64,000 nt of DNA from Fervidibacter sinensis (GTDB taxonomy: Bacteria; Armatimonadota; Fervidibacteria; Fervidibacterales; Fervidibacteraceae). The stretch lies in the NCBI GenBank assembly GCA_032161045.1, contig JAVHTH010000018.1, one strand, 5' to 3'. Positions 42,568 to 50,965 of this stretch are shown in pieces (the first letter of the stretch is position 1; each line of letters starts with the position of its first letter). The translations under genes were made by a program, and so were the position numbers. Under the pieces are notes generated by a model. The model saw nothing but the letters and a program-made list of their open reading frames with translations, was not told the DNA's origin and made no database searches.

Positions 42568-44451
42568 ATGCCAGCAGAACGGGGACGAGAATTACTTGCG
42601 CGCTTGCGCGAAACGATAATCATCGGAGACGGCGCGATGGGGACGGAACTTTGGAGGCGCAGTTTCCCGAACGGATTGCCACCAGAGCAAGCGAACTTGA
42701 CAGCGCCAGATTTGGTCAAATCCATCCACCGAGATTACCTTGCTGTCGGCGCTCAGGTGCTCACAACGAACACTTTCGCAGCAAACCCCTTGAGGTTGCA
42801 GCAATTTGGTCTGGAAAAGCAACTTCGCGAACTTGTGAACTCAGCGGTTCGGTCGGCGAAGGAAGCGATTTCGGAAATGAACGCCGATGCTTTCATCGCA
42901 GGTTCAGTCGGTCCAATTGGGCAACTGAAAAATTTGCTGGAGTTGTCCGACGAAGACATTGACAATGCCTACCGCGAATTGATCACAGCCCTTGCAGAGG
43001 CAGGCGTTGATTTTCTGGTCTTTGAAACTTTTGTCAACCTTGAGGATTTGCGCCGCGCCGTTAAAGTCGCCAAGCAAGCCACCGATTTGCCCGTCATCGC
43101 TCAACTTGCAGCCATTGACGATGCGGGGCGGGGAACTGAGGGGAGGGCAGCGCTGGCAGTTTTTGAACTTGAGAAATTGGGCATTGACGCTATCGGGACA
43201 AACTGCGGTGTCTCGCCAATTCGCAACTTAGCCATTGTCCGTGCCCTTTCCCGCTTGACAGAATTGCCGATAACTGCATCGCCGAATTTGGGCTTCGCAC
43301 AGTATGTTGATGGCAGGTTCGTCTACATCGGCGAACCGCAGGAATTCGCCCGCATCGGTGAGGAAATTTGGCAAGCGGGAGCGAACTTGATTGGCGGTTG
43401 TTGCGGGACTACGCCAGAACACATCCGCTTGCTCGCAGAGAGGTTGAAAGACAAAAAGCCTCAACCTCGCGCGGCACGAAGAATTGAAGTTAAGCCAGAA
43501 GAGCAACCGAAACTCAAATCACCGATGCCCAATTTTTTGAGTAAACTCGGGAATGAGCCCATCATCATCGTTGAGTTAGACCCACCGCGAGGCTTGGACT
43601 ATGAGCCGATTTTGGAAGGTGCGAAAATGCTCGCCCATGCTGGGGTTGATGCTATCAGCATCGGCGATAACTCTCTAGCATCAATTCGGTTGAGCAACCT
43701 TGTGATGGCTCATTTGATTCAACGCGAAACAGGCTTGCCCACAATCTGCCATTTTGCGGGTCGCGATCACAACCTCATCGGTGCTCAATCGCTGTTGATG
43801 GGTATGGCTGTTTTGGGAATTCCTGCCGTTCTGGCTGTCACGGGAGACCCAGCGAAATTAGCCCCCGATGTCGGGGCGAGCAGCGTTTACGACCTGAACA
43901 GTTTCCAAATCATGGAGTTGCTGAGCAAACTCAATCGCGGCGTCAATTGGGTTGATGCTCCAATCGGCAAGCGAACGGACTTTGTCATCGGCGCTGGCTT
44001 TAACCCCAATGTCCACAACTTGGACGCAGAAGTGAGAAGGCTGAAACGGAAAGTGGAAAAGGGTGCTCAATTTGTCTTGACTCAAGCGGTCTTTGAACCT
44101 GAGCGGATAAAAGCGTGTGGCGAAATTATGCAAGAGGTTGGCGTTCCCATCTTCGTCGGCATCGGGATACTCATCAGCGCTCGCAATGCAGCATTTTGGA
44201 AAACCGTTCCGGGCGTCAAAATGCCGAACGAAATTTTGAAGCGAATGGAAAGCGTCCCCAAAGAAAGGCAACTCAACGAGGGAATTGCAATCGCCCAAGA
44301 ACTGATTGAAGTTGCATTGGAACATTGCCCCGGCGTTTTCCTCATCCCACCTTTCTCGCGCGCCGAATACGCACTGCCCTTAGTGGAGTTTGTCAGAAGC
44401 AAACAGGTGGTTGCCAATTCCTACGAAGCGCATAATCGCACAACTGCTTAA
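42568..44451 (+). CDS. Bifunctional homocysteine S-methyltransferase / methylenetetrahydrofolate reductase
   Basis: This 627-residue fusion opens with a Pfam homocysteine S-methyltransferase barrel (DGAMGTELWRRSF, TNTFAANPLRL, GTNCGVSP). Its zinc site is the distal GGCCGTTPEHI with Cys pair near residue 275, plus the earlier Cys of TNCG. A linker leads to a MetF-like flavin domain from about 325 (VELDPPRGLDYEPILEGA, LLMGMAVLGIPAVLAVTGDP, QFVLTQAVFEPER). Together they make methyl-THF and pass one-carbon units toward methionine. The same fusion is known in Firmicutes and others. Its 3' end overlaps convergent nth by 59 bp. Confidence 0.92.
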   Translation: MPAERGRELLARLRETIIIGDGAMGTELWRRSFPNGLPPEQANLTAPDLVKSIHRDYLAVGAQVLTTNTFAANPLRLQQFGLEKQLRELVNSAVRSAKEAISEMNADAFIAGSVGPIGQLKNLLELSDEDIDNAYRELITALAEAGVDFLVFETFVNLEDLRRAVKVAKQATDLPVIAQLAAIDDAGRGTEGRAALAVFELEKLGIDAIGTNCGVSPIRNLAIVRALSRLTELPITASPNLGFAQYVDGRFVYIGEPQEFARIGEEIWQAGANLIGGCCGTTPEHIRLLAERLKDKKPQPRAARRIEVKPEEQPKLKSPMPNFLSKLGNEPIIIVELDPPRGLDYEPILEGAKMLAHAGVDAISIGDNSLASIRLSNLVMAHLIQRETGLPTICHFAGRDHNLIGAQSLLMGMAVLGIPAVLAVTGDPAKLAPDVGASSVYDLNSFQIMELLSKLNRGVNWVDAPIGKRTDFVIGAGFNPNVHNLDAEVRRLKRKVEKGAQFVLTQAVFEPERIKACGEIMQEVGVPIFVGIGILISARNAAFWKTVPGVKMPNEILKRMESVPKERQLNEGIAIAQELIEVALEHCPGVFLIPPFSRAEYALPLVEFVRSKQVVANSYEAHNRTTA

Positions 44452-45085
44452 GCACGCATTCGTCACACCGGGGATTTTGCGGCTTGCAAATTTTGCGACC
44501 GTGAGCGATCATGTTCAAGTGAAGGCGATACTTGATTTCGTCGGGAACAACTTTGTCAAGCAATTCATTGGCTCTTGCCTCGCTTACTTTCTCGTCCAAC
44601 CAGCCGAGCCGTTTGCTGATTCTGTAAATGTGGGTGTCAACGGGAAAGACGGGTTTGCCGAAACTGAAAAGCAAAACGCAGGCAGCGGTTTTCGGTCCAA
44701 CCCCGGGCAACCTTTTGAGCCAATCCATCGCTTCCGAAACGGGCATTTCCGCGAGGAAATTGAGCGAAAGTTTCCCCTCGTTGGCTTCAACGATCCTTTG
44801 CAAAATCGCTTTAATTCTCGGCGCTTTCTGGTTTGATAACCCTGCGGGTTTTATCGCAGCCGCTATTGAGCGAGTTGGGGCATGCAAAACCTGTTCCCAA
44901 TTTGGGAAACGGCGTTTAAGTTGCCTAAATGCCTTGTCCCTGTTGACATCGTTCGTGTGTTGTGAAAGCACAGTGGCAACGAGTTCGTCTATCGGTTCAG
45001 CGTGTTTCCTCCAACGCTTGTCGCCGTAAACTTGCGCCAACAACTTATCAACCTCGTAGATTGTTTCCCGCTCAACTCTCACCAT
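44393..45085 (-). CDS. nth: Endonuclease III
   Basis: This 230-residue DNA glycosylase/AP lyase removes oxidised pyrimidines. The helix-hairpin-helix LPGVGPKTAACVLLF carries the catalytic Lys, and VDTHIYRISKRLGW carries the catalytic Asp. The 4Fe-4S loop is C-x6-C-x2-C-x5-C (CKPQNPRCDECVLKQLC). Start ATG 45083-45085, preceded by AAGGTGACAGG within the end of the UroD-like gene (14 bp overlap). Its end overlaps the convergent methyltransferase fusion by 59 bp. Confidence 0.94.
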   Translation of the reverse strand: MVRVERETIYEVDKLLAQVYGDKRWRKHAEPIDELVATVLSQHTNDVNRDKAFRQLKRRFPNWEQVLHAPTRSIAAAIKPAGLSNQKAPRIKAILQRIVEANEGKLSLNFLAEMPVSEAMDWLKRLPGVGPKTAACVLLFSFGKPVFPVDTHIYRISKRLGWLDEKVSEARANELLDKVVPDEIKYRLHLNMIAHGRKICKPQNPRCDECVLKQLCDYALRRNWQPPVCF

Positions 45086-46181
45086 CACCTGTCACCTTCT
45101 TCTCAACCCTAACTTGAAACCTTTCGTGAGTCCATTGACAGGCTTTGCGTAGCAAATCTTTCGCTTCGTCCTCGGTTGCACAATAAGTGTCAAGCATCAA
45201 CCCCTTAGGAGAAAGTTCGCGGAGCAAAGGCTCAACTTCGTTGGCTTGAACCCCGATTTGCACCAACTTCCCTGCCTGCTGGATTTTGCGGAGCAGTGGC
45301 ACCCACTCAAGCATTGACTTGTAACGAGCACCCGGAACCCACTGGATTCCGTTCAATTTCGGGATTTCAAGCAAAATGTCAAGGTGTCGGACGCAGTCCG
45401 GACCGTCAAGGTGGAAGAGCGAATGGTCAAGCCAGTTGACTTGAGCGACAATATCGTCAAGGAAAAACTCGCGAAACATTTGAGGCGAAATGAGAGCGAG
45501 TTCGTCCATGCTCACAGGATACCAACGACCGGGTGACCAAACATTGAGCCAAGTGCTCGTGCCTTCATAATGGGTGCGGATGATTGAGTGAAGGGTTTCG
45601 TAGACTTCAAAAAACAGTGGCGTTATCTGTGCCATAGCCTCGCGAACTTTTTCGGGATAGTCAATCAAGTCGGTGCAAAAATTTTCGCGCCCGCGAAGGG
45701 CAGCAAGCAGGTCACCACCAGCGTGAATATCTGTCAACCCGACAAAAAATTTGTCCTTACCGAACTCAACCGCTGCCTTCGTCATTTCCAGCATGAGCCG
45801 CCACCAACGGTTGTTCGGGTCAATTCTTATTGGCGGAGCAGTCTCCCAATCAGTAATCAAAGGCTTCACCCAAGTCGTCGTTTCCTCAAAAACTAATTCT
45901 GCGCCTATGAAAGCAGCCATTATGTCAGGACCGAGGTTGCACCAGAAGCAAGGGAATGCTTCGCCGCCAAAGAAAGTTGCTTTGAAGTTTTCGTCTGCCC
46001 TCATCAAGTTCCATTCAATGTCCGTCCAACGAGCCTCAATTGTTGGTGGGGTTGGCAAAACTTTTGGGCGGTAATTTTTGCGGGGTGCTCTAACTTGTAG
46101 CGCAACTCGGTCAACAATCTCACCATGCCACCAAGCAACGAACCTCTCCTTTGCCCTTTCCCAATCCTCTTTGTAAAGCAT
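45072..46181 (-). CDS. Uroporphyrinogen decarboxylase-like (URO-D) family protein
   Basis: The 369-residue TIM-barrel protein opens LYKEDWERAKERFVAWWHGE and contains GLTDIHAGGDLLAALRG and SLFHLDGPDCVRHLDILLEIPKLNGIQWVPG. This layout is found in the URO-D superfamily branch that includes corrinoid methyltransferases and many uncharacterised proteins of Armatimonadota and other polysaccharide degraders. The residues specific to haem-pathway HemE are not evident, so a haem role is not claimed. ATG 46179-46181 follows GGGAGAG. Coupled to nth by a 14 bp overlap. Confidence 0.8.
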   Translation of the reverse strand: MLYKEDWERAKERFVAWWHGEIVDRVALQVRAPRKNYRPKVLPTPPTIEARWTDIEWNLMRADENFKATFFGGEAFPCFWCNLGPDIMAAFIGAELVFEETTTWVKPLITDWETAPPIRIDPNNRWWRLMLEMTKAAVEFGKDKFFVGLTDIHAGGDLLAALRGRENFCTDLIDYPEKVREAMAQITPLFFEVYETLHSIIRTHYEGTSTWLNVWSPGRWYPVSMDELALISPQMFREFFLDDIVAQVNWLDHSLFHLDGPDCVRHLDILLEIPKLNGIQWVPGARYKSMLEWVPLLRKIQQAGKLVQIGVQANEVEPLLRELSPKGLMLDTYCATEDEAKDLLRKACQWTHERFQVRVEKKVTGDGES

Positions 46182-46274
46182 CCGAGTGTCACTCTCCCTC
46201 GCGAAAGCGATTTATCAGCGCTCTCAAAATTGTGCTGCGGCAGATTAGGGAGGGGAAAGTTCGGGATTAAGCCG

Positions 46275-47108
46275 TCAAGGCAGGATTGATTTCAACCGCG
46301 AGGAAGAAATGCGCTGAAGCAACCGCAAAAGCAAAATCGCAGTCACTCCCCAAACGAGCAGCGAGACAAGATTTGTCAAGGCGTCTAAAACGCAAGGGTG
46401 GACTGGCGATGGATAGGTGGAGGAAACTTTGACAGACGAGTAGGGAGTCCTATAAGTCGCAATAGTTACAGTGACAGGCGACTGACTCAGTTCCCATTCG
46501 TGAATTGCTCCATTAATACCGCTGACGATGGCGTAAGGGATAAGGGACAAAGCGAAGCCGTAAAGATAAGCGCGAAGCATTGCATGGTCAACTCTTTGTT
46601 CTGTAGCAGCAATGGGGAGGCAAATCCAGAACAAAACAAAATATGCTGCAAACTCTGACGCGAAAGCAAACAGGTCGGCAGTGAATCCCGAAAGCACATC
46701 CACGAACGACATGATGAAAATTTTACTAACGGCGACTGGTGCCCAAGGGAAATACTTAAATTTGCTTATCGCATCCATTGCTTCCCGAACAGAGAGCGAA
46801 ACAGGTCCCAACAGCCAAGTCATAAACCAGTCTACGATTTCAATGAACAAAAAAGCAAAAGGCAAGGCAAGAGCCGCCAGCGCCAACAAAACGAGTTTTT
46901 GCCTTACAGGTTTGTCCTGCAACTCAGGGAATTTGCCTGCCTTGTAATCGAACAATGACAAAGTTGCAAGGGCTGGAATTAAGATGACGGGGAAGGTGAA
47001 CATAGAGAAAAGCCCGTCAATCGCCCAAACACCGAGCACAAAAAGAATTCGCCTCTTCGTCCAAAAGGCTAATGCCAAATTGAAAACAAGTTCAGCCTGC
47101 TTCCGCAT
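46275..47108 (-). CDS. Uncharacterised Yip1-like multi-pass membrane protein
   Basis: This 277-residue protein has about five to six hydrophobic segments (roughly residues 20-50, 70-100, 125-150, 160-180, 190-210 and 245-265). Pfam Yip1-type proteins share this length and the pattern of an early aromatic helix followed by a Pro-containing pair, but I see no diagnostic motif. A short outward loop (ATYRTPYSSVKVSSTYPSPVHP) precedes the last helix. Function unknown. ATG 47106-47108 follows GGAAGTGA; it may share a transcript with the UroD-like gene. Confidence 0.6.
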   Translation of the reverse strand: MRKQAELVFNLALAFWTKRRILFVLGVWAIDGLFSMFTFPVILIPALATLSLFDYKAGKFPELQDKPVRQKLVLLALAALALPFAFLFIEIVDWFMTWLLGPVSLSVREAMDAISKFKYFPWAPVAVSKIFIMSFVDVLSGFTADLFAFASEFAAYFVLFWICLPIAATEQRVDHAMLRAYLYGFALSLIPYAIVSGINGAIHEWELSQSPVTVTIATYRTPYSSVKVSSTYPSPVHPCVLDALTNLVSLLVWGVTAILLLRLLQRISSSRLKSILP

Positions 47109-47176
47109 CGGCGGTCACTTCCAGCAACGACATCCGCCTTGTCAATGACGAAAACGACAGTTCAGGATCAATTGCT

Positions 47177-48034
47177 CTATCGCTTGCTTCTCGCCCTTTG
47201 TCCTTTCTTGACCAAAGACTCAAGCAGCGCCTTCGCTTTAATCATGTCGTCAGTTTGAGGCGGGTCAGGGACCTCGCGCTCAATCGTCAGTTGCCCTTTG
47301 AACCCGATGCGCTTTAGCGTTGCAACAAATTTGTCAATTCCAACCTCGCCTTCGCCGAGCGGAACTTCAGTGCCGAGTTTGCCCGGCTCAGTTGGCCATT
47401 TACCGTCCTTGCAATGAACGCTCACAACATACTTGCCAACTTTCTTGAGCGCTTCAATTGGGTCACCAGTGCCGTAGAGAATCATGTTCGCTGGGTCAAA
47501 GTTGATGTTGATGTTTTTGCGACCGACATCTCGTATGAACCTGAGCAAAGTGTCAGCAGTTTCCTGTCCGGTCTCCAAACCGAAGGTCATGCCTTTCGGA
47601 AGCAGGTAATCGCAAATACGCCTCATCGTCTCAACGCAGACTGGGTAGCGAATATCCGTCGGGTCTTCGGGAATGAAACCGAAATGAGCGGCTATGCGCT
47701 TGACACCCATCGCGTAAGCCCACTCGGCAATTTGAAGGGTTTTGCGAACCCGTTCCTCGCGGGTTTCCTCAGGAACATACCCCACTGTCCTGCGAACCGT
47801 CTCAATGTCGTCGTATCGCTCACCCTCAAACCCGCAGAAGACTGTCGTGATGGTCACTCCAATTTCATCAAACATCCGCTTGACTTCCATCGCACCTTCT
47901 AAAGTCAACCACTCATCTGGTGGCACACCCAACTGTGCATTGTTGACGCCTACCTTCTTGCACTTTTCAACGCTCACGCGCGGATCTTGATGCACTCCCA
48001 ACATGATTCCGACCTCAAAAGGCTTAACCGCCAT
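47177..48034 (-). CDS. Sugar phosphate isomerase/epimerase (xylose isomerase-like TIM barrel)
   Basis: This 285-residue protein has the AP-endonuclease-2/xylose isomerase-like barrel. Metal ligands are suggested by HFGFIPEDP, LETGQETADTLLRF (Glu), NINFDPANMILYGTGDP (Asp), VHCKDGKWP (His) and TIEREVPDP (Glu). Members isomerise or epimerise keto-sugars or inositols; substrate is unknown. ATG 48032-48034 follows GGAGGTGG. Divergent from the radical SAM gene across 183 bp. Confidence 0.85.
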   Translation of the reverse strand: MAVKPFEVGIMLGVHQDPRVSVEKCKKVGVNNAQLGVPPDEWLTLEGAMEVKRMFDEIGVTITTVFCGFEGERYDDIETVRRTVGYVPEETREERVRKTLQIAEWAYAMGVKRIAAHFGFIPEDPTDIRYPVCVETMRRICDYLLPKGMTFGLETGQETADTLLRFIRDVGRKNININFDPANMILYGTGDPIEALKKVGKYVVSVHCKDGKWPTEPGKLGTEVPLGEGEVGIDKFVATLKRIGFKGQLTIEREVPDPPQTDDMIKAKALLESLVKKGQRARSKR

Positions 48035-48175
48035 CAAAGACCACCTCCGTTCTTTCATTTCACCACCGCCGCAAATTTTGCCATCCTCGGAAGTTAAGTG
48101 AACCTGAGACACTCTTGCGATTCAATTTCAGCCATCACAAACTTTTGACAGCAAAATTTCGGAACTTCAGGGTAA

Positions 48176-48193
48176 CTTTTCAGCGCTGAAAAG
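48176..48193. promoter_or_regulatory. 18 bp perfect palindrome upstream of the radical SAM gene
   Basis: CTTTTCAGCGCTGAAAAG is fully self-complementary and lies 24 bases ahead of the radical SAM start, in the divergent region with the epimerase gene. It could be a dimeric repressor operator or a leader hairpin. No regulator is assigned. Confidence 0.45.
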
Positions 48194-48217
48194 CGCCTAC
48201 AAAAGGAGGCGATGTCA

Positions 48218-49393
48218 GTGGACTTTAACCAGCGACCGTTCACCGTGATTTGGGAGACAACACGCGCTTGCGATTTGGTTTGTTTGCATTGCCGCGCGGA
48301 TGCAATACCAGACCGAAACCCTTACGAGTTGACAACCCACGAAGCCTTTAGGCTCGTTGACATGATTTGTGAGTTCGGTCAACCCTACCCGATTTTCATC
48401 CTCACCGGCGGCGACCCAATGAAACGCCCAGACATTTTTGACATCGTTGCATACGCAACTCAAAAAGGGATTCGTGTTGCGATGACCCCGTCGGCGACGC
48501 CTCTGGTCACTCGTGATGCGATAAAGCGGCTTGCGGAAGCAGGCTTAGTTCGGTTGGCGATCAGCCTTGACGGTAGCACCCCTGAAATTCACGATAACTT
48601 TCGCGGTGTCAACGGCTCATTCGCTCACACGCTCCGAATTGTTGATTGGTGCCACGAGTTTGGAATTGAGACGCAAATTCACACTACGGTGACGAAACAC
48701 AGCCTTGAAGATTTGCCTCGCGTTGCCGATATGGTTGCGAAGATGGGCATCAAACTTTGGGCGCTCTTTTTCCTGATCGCGGTTGGACGCGCTGCTCGCC
48801 CTGAAGTTCGCAAACTCAACATTTCGCCTTACGATTTTGAGCGGGTGTTCAACTGGATGTATGACTTGAGCAAGTCCGCACCTTACGATATCACGCCAAG
48901 GGAAGGCTACCACTACCGCCGTGTCATGTTGCAACGAAGGGCTCAAGAGTTGGGTGTGCCCGTTGAAGAGTTGTTGAAAGAAGTGTTGCAAAAATCGTTG
49001 CGACCGACTGATGTAGTTCCTGCAAAAGAGCGACCGAAAATTGTCCGAGCGCCGATGGGCGTTAACGATGGCAGAGGCGTTGTTTTCGTCTCCCATATCG
49101 GCGTTGTTCAACCCAGCGGGTTTTTGCCACTCGCAGGCGGAAGCGTTCGGGAAAAGCCACTTGCGGAAATTTACCGACACTCGCCTTTGTTCGTCCGCAT
49201 CCGAGATTACTCGCAACTCAAGGGCAAATGCGGTGTGTGTGAGTTCAAGCAAATTTGCGGCGGAAGCAGATCAAGGGCATATGCCGTCACAGGCGATTAC
49301 ATGCGAAGCGACCCGTATTGCATTTACCGACCTAAAGCCTGGGGCAAAAGCAAAGGGGAAATGACAAAGTTGACACAACTAATTTCAACATAG
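48218..49393 (+). CDS. Radical SAM/SPASM protein (TIGR04053-like, NirJ/AhbD-related)
   Basis: This 391-residue enzyme has the radical SAM site TRACDLVCLHCRADA (C-x3-C-x2-C). ILTGGDPMKRPDIF gives the GGE-like SAM motif as GGD, and LAISLDGS follows. The C-terminal SPASM-type region KCGVCEFKQICGGSRSRAYAVTGDY binds an auxiliary cluster. Overall pattern fits TIGR04053 and haem-modifying NirJ/AhbC-D relatives. Related enzymes act on peptides or porphyrin-like substrates. GTG 48218 sits eight bases after GGAGG; ATG 48212 is too close to that site. It faces the Cys-rich cassette, a possible substrate locus. Confidence 0.85.
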   Translation: MDFNQRPFTVIWETTRACDLVCLHCRADAIPDRNPYELTTHEAFRLVDMICEFGQPYPIFILTGGDPMKRPDIFDIVAYATQKGIRVAMTPSATPLVTRDAIKRLAEAGLVRLAISLDGSTPEIHDNFRGVNGSFAHTLRIVDWCHEFGIETQIHTTVTKHSLEDLPRVADMVAKMGIKLWALFFLIAVGRAARPEVRKLNISPYDFERVFNWMYDLSKSAPYDITPREGYHYRRVMLQRRAQELGVPVEELLKEVLQKSLRPTDVVPAKERPKIVRAPMGVNDGRGVVFVSHIGVVQPSGFLPLAGGSVREKPLAEIYRHSPLFVRIRDYSQLKGKCGVCEFKQICGGSRSRAYAVTGDYMRSDPYCIYRPKAWGKSKGEMTKLTQLIST

Positions 49394-49938
49394 CCTATAG
49401 AAGGACCTACCTCTCGGACCGAAAATTTAGGCAGGTTGGTAGTTCGGCAAATCAGCAGGTCGGAAATGAGCGCACAATACTGAACACAACTTATGACATG
49501 GATAACCGACCACTAACACACCCTTGATGAGTTGTAAGGCATTCTAAGTTTACAACGGGATAGCCACCTGAACATGCTTCATGAGGCAATCTCTATAGGC
49601 ACTGCAGACTTCTTGTTAGGCGTGGAGTAATTACCTTCAGGCGTCCATTACATCCATAGTTGTTTTTAGGTCCACTGACGATAAGTAACTCAATCAAAGT
49701 CAGTCCTTTTCGCCTCATCTCTACCCCTCCACAGGGCAAGGCTTTTCCTGCCCATCTGTTTTTGGCAGAGAAGAAGGCAAATTTGAAACAACCTTTGCCC
49801 ATGCCCTCATCTCTGCACAATATGCCTTCGGTGGCTCATACAAACTCCCCGTTGCTTCTAAATGACCACAATGAAATACCTTTGATGGATCGTAAAAGCA
49901 ATTCTGAGTTCACAGCAGGACAGTCGCCTGAACATACT
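49394..49938. other. Gene-free stretch filled by decayed cassette copies
   Basis: No intact gene is present between the radical SAM stop and the Cys-rich gene. The segment about 49500-49575 matches, with many changes, the DNA around 49870-49945. 49570-49715 is a fused remnant and 49722-49945 a SPASM-fragment copy. 49394-49500 shows nothing recognisable. Confidence 0.7.
49570..49715 (-). pseudogene. Fused remnant: prepilin N-terminus joined to the Cys-rich protein tail
   Basis: The minus strand reads MRRKGLTLIELLIVS, a prepilin start, then switches to GPKNNYGCNG. That second part and the DNA after it align closely with the last about 110 bases of the Cys-rich gene (TGGACCTAA...ATAGAGATTGC...CATGTTCAGG). 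An internal deletion of one cassette copy, from pilin codon about 15 to the Cys-rich tail, explains it. Confidence 0.75.
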
Positions 49939-49945
49939 TCATAGC
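49722..49945 (-). pseudogene. SPASM C-terminal fragment, copy B (frameshifted)
   Basis: The minus strand carries the same segment as copy A at 51719-51945: C-P-A-V-N, then SLYEPPKAYCAEMRAWAKVV. It is broken by an insertion of about 45 bases after the CPAVN part, which shifts the frame and adds stops. It ends in KPCPVEG-stop directly before the pilin remnant, as copy A does before the intact pilin gene. Confidence 0.7.
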
Positions 49946-50933
49946 GCAATCTCTATGGGAACTACAGGGTTCTTAGGCATGGAGTAATTACCGCCGGGCG
50001 ATCCATTACATTGGTAACCGACATAGTTGTTGTTAGGTCCACAGTAGAAATCGCCCGGATCACACCAGAAAGGTTGCGAGGTCGTCTGAGAAGCACAATT
50101 AAAACCATTTTCACAGTAAAAACTTGCCCCAGGTTCTAACATAGCCTCGCAATTGAATAATTGGCAAGTGAATTGGGCTTGGCAAATGTAATCAGAGAAT
50201 GCATCACCACATTGATAACCGTTGCAAGTATAGCCATAGCCTTGTGGAGGAGGGAAGCAAGTGTAACCTATCATGTTACCATTGGGTCCGCAGTAGAAGT
50301 CGCCCAGGTCACATTGGAAGTTAGTGCAACTAAAGCCATTCTGGCAATAAAAACTTGCCCCAGGTTCTGCCACAGCCTCGCAATTGAAATCATTACAGGT
50401 AAATTGTGCTTGACAGACGTAGTCGCTGAATGCATCACCGCAATTGTAATTATTAGGGCAGGTAAATTCTTGTGGGCAAAAGAAGTCGGAGCAGGTAAAT
50501 TGACCGTATGGGTTGCAAGCAAAGTATCCACCCACCTCAGGAGATTGACCTTCACAGGTGAATTCTGGTCCTGGTCCACTACCTGAGCAGTCAAATCCAT
50601 TTTCACATGTAAACTTATGCCTACAGGTGAAGTCTCCTACCCAACTGCCACAATGAAATTGGTTGACGCATTCATAGGGTCTACTATCATCACAGAGAAA
50701 ACCAGGGATTCCACAGGAATAATTGGGACCAAGGTCACACTTATGTTCTACCCCTGCCTGTGGATCACACACGGGTCTCGCTGTCTGTAAGGGTGCTATA
50801 TCTCCCACCATAGCCTTTGCTAACCGAGAGAGACCCATTAAGCCTGCTGTGCTTGCCATTTGCAAAAGGAAACCTCTACGGCTGAATTGTGGTGATTCGT
50901 GCTTTTTGTCTCCTTAATCTCCTCCTTCTCCAT
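49939..50933 (-). CDS. Tat-signal, cysteine-rich [F/Y]-x-C repeat protein with a 1-nt frameshift
   Basis: The main frame (49939-50865) encodes 33 cysteines in about 270 residues; all but the first two are preceded two residues earlier by Phe or Tyr (FTC, FYC, YQC, FNC). A segment of about 80 residues is duplicated (CGDAFSDYVCQAQFTC and CGDAFSDYICQAQFTC). Upstream, in the same frame, lies SRRGFLLQMASTAGLMGLS, a twin-arginine signal, but that frame has no start codon. ATG 50931-50933, behind AGGGGGTGA, is in the next frame and joins it if the A5 run at 50907-50903 is read as A6. The corrected product is about 331 residues, exported by Tat. Function unknown; a modified-peptide substrate is my inference. 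Confidence 0.7.
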
Positions 50934-50965
50934 CTTTCTTTCACCCCCTAACGGTATTTTACCTC

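Noticed and set aside
49593..49820. Small intact prepilin gene
   Set aside because: After the pilin start the frame runs into DNA homologous to the Cys-rich gene tail, so it is a fusion remnant, not a functional pilin.
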